DNA of 10,151 bases from CAZYSK01 sp964649415 (GCA_964649415.1 CAZYSK010000144.1:1-10151), one strand, 5' to 3'; numbered from the stretch's first letter, positions 1 through 5,827 are shown. Numbers and translations: made by a program. The notes: generated by a model not told the origin, from the letters alone.

Positions 1-50
1 GGAACACATCGTACCCGCTGTGAACAGTGAGTGTCGGTTGGATACCACGT

Positions 51-78
51 TTCGTCTTGCGTGTTGCGTCATGCGTGA
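51..78. repeat. Short 7-base tandem repeat upstream of the iron-ADH
   Basis: Four consecutive 7-base units begin at 51, 58, 65 and 72. The last three share TGCGT followed by two variable bases; the first is degenerate (TTCGT). A GCGTGT/ACACGC inverted repeat (59-64 with 78-83) overlaps the array. It lies 60 bases before the start codon of the iron-ADH, so it could affect expression, but no convincing -10 box follows it. Nothing else was recognised in bases 1-138. Confidence 0.5.
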
Positions 79-138
79 CACGCGATATGTACCGAGCGAG
101 TGCAGGATAGTGACCAGATTCGAGAGGGGAGTGTGGAG

Positions 139-1413
139 ATGTCTGAGTTTGATAGGGCGCGCGAACTGTTGCGCGAGTTCAAGGGCGATAGGTATCTGTT
201 TGGTGCGGGTGTTTTGTCTCAGGTGGGCGGGGTGGTGGCGGCCCTGGGCAGCAATCCGGCGCTGGTGCGCAGTACGTTTCCCGGCAGCGACGGGTTTGTG
301 GCGACGATCCTGGATTCGATGGCGGAGGCAGGGCTCGGGCTGGCGGGCGAGGTCAAGGGGGCGGTGCCGAATGCGCCGCGCGAGGATCTGTTCCGCATCG
401 CCGACGAGCTTGGAGCGCTTGATCCCGACGTGATCGTCAGCTTCGGTGGGGGCAGCACGATTGACGCCACTAAGGCCGCCGAGGTACTGCGCACGCTGGG
501 CGGTGAGATTGACGACTACTTCGGGACGGGGTTGGTCACTGAGGCGGTGGAGGAGAGCGGGAAGTCGCTGACGCCGCACGTAGCCATCCAGACAGCGGCC
601 AGTTCCAGCGCGCACCTGACGAAGTATTCCAACATCACGGACGTCTCGACGGGGCAGAAGAAGCTGATCGTGGACGAGGCCATCGTGCCCGCCCGGCCTA
701 TGTTTGATTACCAGGTGACCTACGGTGCGCCGCCCGCGTTGACGTCCGATGGCGCGCTGGACGGCATCGCCCACTCGCTGGAGGTGGTGTACGGCGCGGT
801 GGGCAAGCCGTACTACGAGCGGGTGAAAGAGGTGGCCCGCGTGGGGATCGGGCTGGCGGTCAACTACCTGCCGCGCGTGAGAGAGAACCCCCGGGACGAG
901 ACGGGCCGCGAGGCGCTCTGCCTGGCGACGGACCTGGGCGGGTACGCGATCATGCTGGGTGGCACCAACGGCGGGCACCTGACCAGCTTCTCGCTGGTGG
1001 ACGTCCTGAGCCACGGCCGGGCCTGCGCGATGATGAATCCTTACTACACCGTGTTCTTCGCCCCGGCCATCGAGGACCCGCTGCGCATGGTGGGCAAGAT
1101 CTACCGGGATGCCGGTCTGACGAGCGCTGATCTCGATGCACTGAGCGGGCGCGAACTGGGCGTGGCGGTGGCCGAGGCGATGCTGGCGTTCAGCCGCCGC
1201 GTTGGCTTCCCGACGCAGTTGAGCCAGGTGGAGGGATTCAGCCATGCGCACATCGAGCGGGCGCTGGCGGCGGCGAAGAACCCGCAGTTGAAGATGAAGC
1301 TGCAGAACATGCCGGTGCCGCTGACGGCTGACATGGTGGATGAGTACATGGGGCCGGTGCTGGAGGCGGCGCGGGATGGGGATCTGTCGGTGATCAAGAC
1401 GGTCGGGAAATGA
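139..1413 (+). CDS. Iron-containing alcohol dehydrogenase family protein
   Basis: This encodes a 424-residue cytosolic oxidoreductase of the group III (iron-activated) alcohol dehydrogenase family, which interconverts alcohols and aldehydes/ketones with NAD(P)(H). The nucleotide-binding GGGS motif is at residues 103-106, followed by TIDATKA. The expected metal-ligand pair D-x3-H is D208/H212, and further candidate ligands are H280 and H292 in the stretch ending LSHGRACAMMNPYY. The spacing between the last two His is 12 rather than the 14 I recall for FucO-type enzymes, so this is a divergent subfamily and the substrate is unknown. I chose ATG 139 over an upstream in-frame GTG-less extension from 100 because GAGGGGAG (124-131) sits 7 bases before it. 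It is the first gene of a same-strand cluster with a LarA-type racemase, an SDR and an MDR, which suggests hydroxy-acid or sugar-acid metabolism. Family confidence is high; substrate is open. Confidence 0.9.
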   Translation: MSEFDRARELLREFKGDRYLFGAGVLSQVGGVVAALGSNPALVRSTFPGSDGFVATILDSMAEAGLGLAGEVKGAVPNAPREDLFRIADELGALDPDVIVSFGGGSTIDATKAAEVLRTLGGEIDDYFGTGLVTEAVEESGKSLTPHVAIQTAASSSAHLTKYSNITDVSTGQKKLIVDEAIVPARPMFDYQVTYGAPPALTSDGALDGIAHSLEVVYGAVGKPYYERVKEVARVGIGLAVNYLPRVRENPRDETGREALCLATDLGGYAIMLGGTNGGHLTSFSLVDVLSHGRACAMMNPYYTVFFAPAIEDPLRMVGKIYRDAGLTSADLDALSGRELGVAVAEAMLAFSRRVGFPTQLSQVEGFSHAHIERALAAAKNPQLKMKLQNMPVPLTADMVDEYMGPVLEAARDGDLSVIKTVGK

Positions 1414-1493
1414 CAAATTGACAAATGAGCAAATGAGCAAATCAGCAAATCAGCAAGTCAGCAAGTCAGCAAATCGGAAAATCGGCAAGTGAC
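1414..1493. repeat. Ten-unit 8-base tandem array after the iron-ADH stop
   Basis: Ten 8-base units start exactly at the base after the stop codon of the iron-ADH gene. The consensus is CAAATCAG. Neighbouring units occur as identical or near-identical pairs: CAAATGAG twice (1422, 1430), CAAATCAG twice (1438, 1446), CAAGTCAG twice (1454, 1462), then CAAATCGG/AAAATCGG (1470, 1478). The array is AT-rich against its surroundings. It has no spacers and so is not a CRISPR. Its function is unknown; slipped-strand expansion is the likely origin. Confidence 0.85.
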
Positions 1494-1507
1494 GGAGGGG
1501 GGCAACT

Positions 1508-1601
1508 GTTCTTAGTGAGCACTTGGTTCGTAGTAAGGCACGGAGGTCTGCCGGAGTGCCGTGGGACGCTACTCCGCTGCGCTCTGTAGCTCACTACGAA
1601 C
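1508..1601. repeat. Cloverleaf-like palindromic intergenic repeat
   Basis: The outer arms GTTCGTAGT (1526-1534) and ACTACGAAC (1593-1601) are perfect 9-base inverted copies. Inside them are two smaller hairpins, GGCAC/GTGCC (1537-1541 with 1556-1560) and GCTAC/GTAGC (1568-1572 with 1586-1590), giving a three-way-junction shape. A second left arm at 1508-1520 matches the reverse complement of the right end (1589-1601) in 12 of 13 bases, so an alternative longer stem is possible. It fills the gap between the 8-base array and the G-rich ribosome binding site of the next gene. The layout is that of a dispersed REP- or MITE-type element; no transposase is present in it. Confidence 0.65.
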
Positions 1602-1619
1602 GGGGGGGAAGGGGGTAGG

Positions 1620-2897
1620 GTGGTGAGGATTGAGCTGGCGTATGGGAAGACGGGTTTGGAGATTGAGTTGCCGGGCGACGCGGAGGTGGTCGTCGTGGAG
1701 CCGGAGTACCTGGAGGGGCTGGCGGACGAGGCGGCGGTCGTGCGGCAGGCATTGCGCCGGCCCATAGGCTCGCCGCCGCTGAGGGAACTGGTCGGGGCGT
1801 CGGACACGGTCGGTGTCGTCTTCAGCGACATCACCCGTCCAACGCCCAACCACGTGCTCCTGCCGGTCCTGCTGGGCGAGCTCGACCACGTGCCCGACGA
1901 TCAGATCGTGCTGTTCAACGCGACGGGCACGCACCGGCCCAACACGGAGGCGGAGCTGCGCGGCATGCTGGGCGACGCGGTCGTGGATCGCTATCGCATC
2001 GTGCAGCACGACGCGGCGGACGGGGCGTCGCACGTGCTCGTGGGCACGAGCAGTGGCGGGAATGAGGTCTGGCTTGAGCGCGAGTTCGTCGCCTGCGACG
2101 CGCGTGTCCTGACCGGCTTCATCGAGCCGCATTTCTTCGCCGGGTTCTCGGGCGGGGGCAAGGCCGTCCTGCCGGGCCTGGCGTCGCTGGAGACGGTGAT
2201 GCGCAATCACAGCGCGGCGAACCTGGACAGCCCGCGGGCCTGTTGGGGGATCACGGCGGGCAACCCGCTGTGGGAGGATGTGCGCGAGGGCGCGGCGATG
2301 GTCGAGCCGACCTTCCTCCTCAACGTGACGCTCAACCGCGACAAGGAGATCACGGGCGTGTTCGCCGGGGACTTCGAGGACGCGCACGCCCGGGGATGCG
2401 CCTTCGCCAAGGACACGGCGATGGTGCCCGTCCCGGAGCCGTTCGACATCGTCGTCACCAGCAACTCCGGATACCCGCTGGACCTGAACGTGTACCAGGC
2501 AGTCAAAGGGATGAGCGCGGCCGCGCAGGTGGTCAAGCCGGGGGGGAGCATCGTCGTGGCGGCCGATTGTTGGGACGGCATCCCGGACCACGGCGAGTAC
2601 GGGCGGATGATGCGCGAGGCGCGGAGCCTGGAGTCGCTGCTGGAGACGATCCGCGGGCCGGGCTTTCAGCGGCAGGACATGTGGCAGGCCCACGTCCAGG
2701 CTCTGATATGCCTCAAGGCGGACGTGTATCTCTACAGCCACAACCTCAGCGACGAGCAGATCGAGGGCGTGTGGCTCAAGCCCTGTCGCGACGTCGAGGC
2801 GACGGTGGCCGACCTGCTGCGCAAGTACGGGCCGTCGGCCACGATCTGCGTCCTGCCCGAGGGGCCGCAGACGATTCCCTACGTCCGGCCTGCGTGA
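1620..2897 (+). CDS. larA: LarA-family nickel-dependent hydroxyacid racemase
   Basis: This is a 425-residue member of the LarA family (DUF2088), which racemises or epimerises 2-hydroxy acids using a nickel-pincer cofactor. Seen motifs: D-I-T-R-P at 70-74, GTHRP with H105, EPHFFAGFSGGGK with H171 and K181, and NHS with H197. From memory, the Lactiplantibacillus plantarum enzyme uses H108, H174, K184 (cofactor attachment) and H200 (nickel ligand). All four are here with a constant offset of three residues, strong evidence for an active enzyme. K296 in YQAVKG probably matches the substrate-site lysine. The start is GTG 1620 or GTG 1623, behind a G-rich tract (1602-1619) acting as ribosome binding site. 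The cofactor genes larB, larC and larE are not in the window. The flanking dehydrogenases suggest a hydroxy-acid substrate, but homologues act on lactate, malate and other acids, so lactate is not proven. Confidence 0.88.
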   Translation: MVRIELAYGKTGLEIELPGDAEVVVVEPEYLEGLADEAAVVRQALRRPIGSPPLRELVGASDTVGVVFSDITRPTPNHVLLPVLLGELDHVPDDQIVLFNATGTHRPNTEAELRGMLGDAVVDRYRIVQHDAADGASHVLVGTSSGGNEVWLEREFVACDARVLTGFIEPHFFAGFSGGGKAVLPGLASLETVMRNHSAANLDSPRACWGITAGNPLWEDVREGAAMVEPTFLLNVTLNRDKEITGVFAGDFEDAHARGCAFAKDTAMVPVPEPFDIVVTSNSGYPLDLNVYQAVKGMSAAAQVVKPGGSIVVAADCWDGIPDHGEYGRMMREARSLESLLETIRGPGFQRQDMWQAHVQALICLKADVYLYSHNLSDEQIEGVWLKPCRDVEATVADLLRKYGPSATICVLPEGPQTIPYVRPA

Positions 2898-2930
2898 GCG
2901 CCGCGACGTGGGGCAAAGTGGAAGTGATGT

Positions 2931-2945
2931 GGGGGGGGGGAGGGG
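2931..2945 (+). promoter_or_regulatory. G10 homopolymer ribosome binding tract before the SDR
   Basis: Ten consecutive G (2931-2940) followed by AGGGG end two bases before ATG 2947. The tract serves as, or contains, the Shine-Dalgarno sequence. Homopolymers of this length can change size by slippage, which would alter the spacing to the start codon. Confidence 0.5.
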
Positions 2946-2946
2946 A

Positions 2947-3780
2947 ATGGTGCAGCGGACAGACGCTGAGAGCCCGCGGACGCAGTTGGCCCCAGCCGGT
3001 CGGGGCGGGCGCCCGCGTTTGGAGGACCGGGTGGCGATCGTCACCGGCGGGGGGCGCGGGATCGGCAAGGCCATTGCCCTGGCCTACGCCCGTGAAGGCG
3101 CGGATGTCGCCGTCGTGGCCCGCACGCAGGCGGAGATAGACCGGGTGGCGGCCGAGGTAGAGGGCCTGGGGCGCAAGGGGTTGGCCGTCCGCGCCGATGT
3201 GCGCGCGCCGGACGATGTCGCGCACGTGGTCGAGACGGTGCTGGACGCTTTCGGCAAGGTGGATATCTTGCTCAATGCGGCGGGCGTCAGGGCCGTGGTA
3301 CCCTCTGAGGATCTGCCCCCCGAGGACTGGCAGCAGGTGATTGACGTGAACCTGACGGGGAGCTTCCTCTGCAGCCAGGGCGTGTTCGCGCCGATGAGGG
3401 AGGCGGGCTACGGCAAGATCATCATGATGGGCTCCATGCAGGCTCACAGCGGGGCCCCGTTTCGGGCGGCCTACATCGCCAGCAAGACGGGGCTGGTCGG
3501 CCTGGCGCGCGGGCTGGGCGTGGAGTGGGCCAGGTACGGCATCAACGTCAACGTCCTGTCCCCCGGCTATTTCGCGACGGACGTGGTCTTGCACCAGATC
3601 GAGATCGGCCAGCTTGACCTGGAGGCCATTCGGCGGCGCACGCCGATGGGACGCATCGGCAAGATGGAGGATCTGACCGGGCCGGCGGTGTTCCTGGCTT
3701 CGGGGGAGTCGGACTTCATGTGCGCTCAGACGCTGGTCATTGATGGCGGCTGGCTGGCGTATGGCTTCCTTCAGGCGTAG
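2947..3780 (+). CDS. SDR-family dehydrogenase, gluconate 5-dehydrogenase-like
   Basis: This encodes a classical short-chain dehydrogenase/reductase of 277 residues. The Rossmann motif TGGGRGIG is at 33-40, D84 follows the third strand, and NAAG at 110-113 replaces the usual NNAG. The catalytic residues N135, S163, Y176 and K180 are all present with the standard 13-residue Ser-Tyr spacing, and PG follows at 206-207. Arg59 after the second strand (VARTQ) suggests NADP(H) rather than NAD(H). The C-terminal DGGWLAYG resembles gluconate 5-dehydrogenases and related sugar-acid enzymes, which fits a cluster with LarA and the alcohol dehydrogenases; the exact substrate is inferred only. ATG 2947 was chosen because AGGGG precedes it; a GTG at 2908 in the same frame would add a Gly-rich tail encoded by the G10 tract. 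A roughly 24-residue tail still precedes the Rossmann core (LEDRVAIVTG). Confidence 0.87.
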   Translation: MVQRTDAESPRTQLAPAGRGGRPRLEDRVAIVTGGGRGIGKAIALAYAREGADVAVVARTQAEIDRVAAEVEGLGRKGLAVRADVRAPDDVAHVVETVLDAFGKVDILLNAAGVRAVVPSEDLPPEDWQQVIDVNLTGSFLCSQGVFAPMREAGYGKIIMMGSMQAHSGAPFRAAYIASKTGLVGLARGLGVEWARYGINVNVLSPGYFATDVVLHQIEIGQLDLEAIRRRTPMGRIGKMEDLTGPAVFLASGESDFMCAQTLVIDGGWLAYGFLQA

Positions 3781-3822
3781 CGTGGGGGAGCGAGCAGCGC
3801 ATAGAGAGCGGGGGATGGAGCA

Positions 3823-4050
3823 GTGAGTGCGCGGGCGAAGCGCTTATTCTGCACGGGGTTGCGCCAGGTTGAGTGGCACGCGTTCGAGGTGCCGGAGACG
3901 CCCGGGCCGCACGAGGTGATCGTCAAGGCAACCTGCTCGTTGATCAGCGCGGGCACGGAGACCGCCATCTACAGCGGCTCGCACATTGGTTTCTCGTCGC
4001 CCAATCCGCCTGAGTGGATGCATATCCGATTGGCCTGGGCTAAGCATTGA
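3823..4050 (+). pseudogene. 5' fragment of a split MDR (zinc-type) alcohol dehydrogenase
   Basis: The reading frame starts at GTG 3823 behind GGAG (3817-3820) and encodes the beginning of a GroES-like catalytic domain. The stretch CSLISAGTETAIYSG is typical of MDR members in which the catalytic-zinc Cys region is replaced by SAGTE, so this branch probably lacks the catalytic zinc. After FSSPNPPEWM (ending near 4020) homology fades and the frame stops at TGA 4048-4050. The rest of the same domain continues in another frame from 4047, so the gene carries at least one frameshift between about 4018 and 4048. In the downstream frame, a TAA at 4041 sits in the context G-stop-ALTG, where the family would be expected to have a Tyr (GYALTG). 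This suggests a second, nonsense change. Confidence 0.75.
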
Positions 4051-4720
4051 CCGGAACGGTGCAGGCGGTGGGGAGCGCGGTGGCGGGTTGGGCGGTGGGG
4101 GACGCCGCGCTGGCCCACGCGCAGCACGGGGATTGGGCTGTGGGCGACGCGCGCACGATGCTCATGCGCCACGTGCCGGCGGGCGTGTCGATGGAGCAGG
4201 CGGCGCTGGCCCGTCTGGGCGCTATCAGCCTGGTGCGCGTGCGCGAGGGTCACGTTATGCTGGGTGACACGGTGGTGGTGCTGGGCCTGGGGCTGATCGG
4301 GCAGCTCGCGGCCCAACTGAGCCGCCTGGCGGGCGCGCGCCCGGTGATTGGGGTGGACCTGATCCCCGGCCGGCTGCGGGTCGCGGCGGGCAGTGGCGTC
4401 CAGGCGGTCCACCCGGACGAGGCAGACGTGGCGGGCATGGTGCGCGAGGCGACGGACGGGCGCATGGCCGACGTGGTGATCGAGGCGACGGGCAACCCGG
4501 CGCTCGTGCCGACGGCGCTCGACCTGGCGGCCGAGGGCGGGCGCGTGGTGCCGCTGGGCAGCCTGCGCGGCCCGGTCGAGATCGACGCCTACGCCACCAT
4601 CCACCGGAAGGGCATCGCGCTGGTGGGGGCTCACGAGCGCCTGGCGGTCCATCCGCCCACCTTCCGGGATGGGTGGACGCGCGAGCGGAACCTGGACCTG
4701 GTGCTGGGGTTGTTCGATGG

Positions 4721-4853
4721 TGGTGCGCCATCGGAATGGCGTGTTCTGGCGGGAAGCGGGGCGCCATCGGAATGGTGTGTTCTGGCGGGAAGCGGGGGAG
4801 CGGCCAGGATGGCCGCGGTCCAAACGGAGGGCGCTGGTGCGCCATCGGAATGG
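4721..4853. repeat. In-frame repeat block inside the MDR gene
   Basis: Two tandem 36-base units (4725-4760 and 4761-4796) differ at one base (C4740 versus T4776). A third, partial copy begins again at 4839. The 19-base sequence TGGTGCGCCATCGGAATGG occurs identically at 4721-4739 and 4835-4853, 114 bases apart. Both periods (36 and 114) are multiples of three, so the reading frame is kept and each copy encodes GAPSEW. The core CGCCAT-CGGA-ATGGCG in the first copy is a perfect 6-bp hairpin; the second keeps it with a G-T pair. Confidence 0.85.
4800..4822. repeat. GGA-loop palindrome, copy 1 (in the MDR gene)
   Basis: GCGGCCA (4800-4806), loop GGA (4807-4809) and TGGCCGC (4810-4816) form a perfect 7-bp hairpin, followed by GGTCCA (4817-4822). 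It lies between the second and third GAPSEW copies. The same layout recurs at 5130-5152 in the PIN toxin gene with a different but fully paired stem. Confidence 0.75.
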
Positions 4854-4983
4854 GGGCTGAGGAGCGAGGGGCTGGTCAGCCCCCACATCCGGCCGGAGGA
4901 CGTCGCCGGGACGTACGAGGCGCTGATCGATCGGCCCGGCGACTTCCTGGGCGTGGTGATTGATTGGGAGTAAGCGGGCCAGG

Positions 4984-5022
4984 GTTAGCCGGCGGGTAGC
5001 CGTCTGTGTGTGGCTAGCTTTT
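4984..5022 (+). terminator. Weak candidate terminator after the catabolic cluster
   Basis: GTTAGCC (4984-4990) can pair with GGCTAGC (5012-5018) with one G-U pair, and TTTT follows at 5019-5022. The 21-base loop is long and contains a competing TAGCC (4997-5001), so the call is weak. It sits between two convergent genes and overlaps the stop codon of the PIN gene on the other strand, which is where a terminator would be expected. Confidence 0.3.
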
Positions 5023-5538
5023 CCATTCCGGCTCCAGTTGGGCCAGTAGGTCGCGCACGCGCAGGATGAATGCTCCAGGGCGCAGGACGGTCACGGTTGG
5101 GTGGCCGGGCCTGAAGTGGCGGACATCATGCCGGCAGGATGCCGGCGGTCCATTGGCTCCGACTGTCTGGCCGGTGACGAGCCAGGGGCACTGCTCGCGT
5201 ATCGCCGCGACCAGGATGGGCAGGTCCTTGGGGTGGGCCAGACCGGCGTGCGGAGCGAGTTCTGCGGCATGCGGGTCCGGGACGACGCGGAGGCAGCGGC
5301 TGGCGAGGAGACGGAAGGCGGGCAGTGCCTGGGGTAGCTTGTCGGCCAGGTTCCGCTCGGCCTCGACGATCACCTGCTGCGAGGCGAGCGCTTCGATCAG
5401 CGTGATCTCTGCCAGGCGCAGCAGCACCAGGCTGGCGCTGTGTTCGCTGGGTGATGCGGCCCCGGCGAAGAGCACGTCGGCGTCGACGAAGACGCGGGGC
5501 CTACTCGGTCTCTGTGTCGGGTGACGCGGCCCCGTCAT
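5014..5538 (-). CDS. PIN-domain toxin (VapC-like), with an in-frame insert
   Basis: This encodes a 174-residue PIN-domain protein, a predicted metal-dependent RNase and the toxin partner of the antitoxin gene just upstream. Acidic active-site candidates are D19 (FVDAD), E59 (VIVEAERN) and D105 (HPKDLPILVAA). The last strand reads WLVTG (119-123), where PIN proteins normally continue directly with an Asp (TGD). Here 14 residues, QTVGANGPPASCRH (124-137), come first and then DVRHFRPG. Removing them restores LVTGDVRHF, so I read them as an insertion; whether the enzyme still works is unknown. The start ATG 5538 lies inside the antitoxin gene (38-base overlap), implying translational coupling; no other suitable start precedes the VFVDAD strand. 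The N-terminal 14 residues encoded in the overlap are Pro/Arg-rich. Confidence 0.8.
   Translation of the reverse strand: MTGPRHPTQRPSRPRVFVDADVLFAGAASPSEHSASLVLLRLAEITLIEALASQQVIVEAERNLADKLPQALPAFRLLASRCLRVVPDPHAAELAPHAGLAHPKDLPILVAAIREQCPWLVTGQTVGANGPPASCRHDVRHFRPGHPTVTVLRPGAFILRVRDLLAQLEPEWKS
5128..5169 (-). repeat. GGA-loop palindrome, copy 2, in a 42-base insert in the PIN gene
   Basis: On the + strand GCCGGCA (5130-5136), loop GGA (5137-5139) and TGCCGGC (5140-5146) form a perfect 7-bp hairpin, followed by GGTCCA (5147-5152). The inferred insert is 42 bases (14 codons), so the PIN frame is preserved. Boundaries were set from the expected TGD motif of the PIN fold and may be off by a few bases. 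It shares its layout with 4800-4822. Confidence 0.6.
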
Positions 5539-5794
5539 AGTGTTCCAGGTGGTATCGCTGGCGTTGCTCGTGCAGGCCGGTCAGCAGTTCCTCGGTGCTC
5601 AGCCCCGCTTCCTGGCGCAGGCGCTCGATCTCGCGTGCCAGTTCGGGCACCATCGGTACGAGGGGGGTGAGCACGAAAATGCCGTCCAGGTCCACGAGGC
5701 GATAGGTGTCGCCTGGCTGGATGTCGTATTTCTCACGCAGCTCGGCCGGCAGCGTCAGCGTGCCCCGCTGGCGGATCTGAACGCTCGTATCCAT
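5501..5794 (-). CDS. AbrB/MazE-type antitoxin (SpoVT-AbrB domain)
   Basis: This encodes a 97-residue protein with an N-terminal swapped-hairpin DNA-binding domain of the SpoVT/AbrB family at about residues 4-46 (VQIRQRGTLTLPAELREKYDIQPGD, then LVDLDGIFVLTP). A charged helical tail (ELAREIERLRQEAGLSTEELL) probably binds and neutralises the PIN toxin encoded immediately downstream. The gene ends 38 bases inside the toxin gene, the usual antitoxin-first order of type II modules. The start ATG 5794 is preceded by GTGAG and, further up, by ten G on the coding strand. A promoter and a palindrome upstream suggest that the protein or its complex with the toxin represses its own operon, as is usual for this class. 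The role is inferred from domain and context. Confidence 0.85.
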   Translation of the reverse strand: MDTSVQIRQRGTLTLPAELREKYDIQPGDTYRLVDLDGIFVLTPLVPMVPELAREIERLRQEAGLSTEELLTGLHEQRQRYHLEHYDGAASPDTETE

Positions 5795-5802
5795 CTCACG
5801 TG

Positions 5803-5812
5803 CCCCCCCCCC
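5803..5812 (-). promoter_or_regulatory. G10 tract in the antitoxin leader
   Basis: Ten consecutive C on the + strand give a G10 run on the coding strand, 9 to 18 bases upstream of the antitoxin ATG. It may contribute to ribosome binding. Its length equals the G10 run before the SDR gene. Confidence 0.4.
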
Positions 5813-5827
5813 TGTTTATCTGAAGGC

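Larger units (their letters stand above)
4047..4973 (+). pseudogene. 3' fragment of the split MDR alcohol dehydrogenase
   Basis: The frame can open at TTG 4047, which overlaps the 5' fragment's TGA as TTGA. It encodes 308 residues: LTGTVQAVG of the catalytic domain, then a Rossmann fold with GLGLIG (80-85) and D104 after the next strand, implying NAD(H). It ends in GTYEALIDRPGDFLGVVIDW, the normal MDR C-terminus. WAVGDA occurs twice (15-20 and 30-35). Residues about 225-274 are a Gly/Ala/Ser-rich insert with three GAPSEW copies, where relatives would be expected to have only a short turn. Joined to the 5' part and without the insert, the product would be about 345 residues, a normal length. 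It is most likely a decaying gene; translation by re-initiation at TTGA is possible because the downstream frame stays open for 308 codons. It is the last gene of the catabolic cluster. Confidence 0.72.

Noticed and set aside
20..433. 137-codon open frame overlapping the iron-ADH start
   Set aside because: Cys/Trp/Arg-rich product with no domain, out of frame with the conserved iron-ADH gene.
1414..1493. CRISPR array
   Set aside because: Units are only 8 bases and directly adjacent with no spacers, and no cas genes are nearby.
2908..2946. Earlier GTG start for the SDR gene
   Set aside because: It would add a Gly/Ser tail encoded by the G10 tract and has no ribosome binding site; ATG 2947 follows AGGGG.
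1569..3074. 501-codon open frame on the - strand opposite the LarA gene
   Set aside because: It lies antisense to a clearly conserved LarA gene, its product is His/Arg/Pro-rich without any recognisable domain, and it is the expected GC-rich third-position shadow.
5208..5226. Possible third copy of the GGA-loop hairpin (CCA-GGA-TGG) in the PIN gene
   Set aside because: The stem is only 3 bp and the bases encode the conserved LPILVAA segment of the PIN fold, so it is coincidence.
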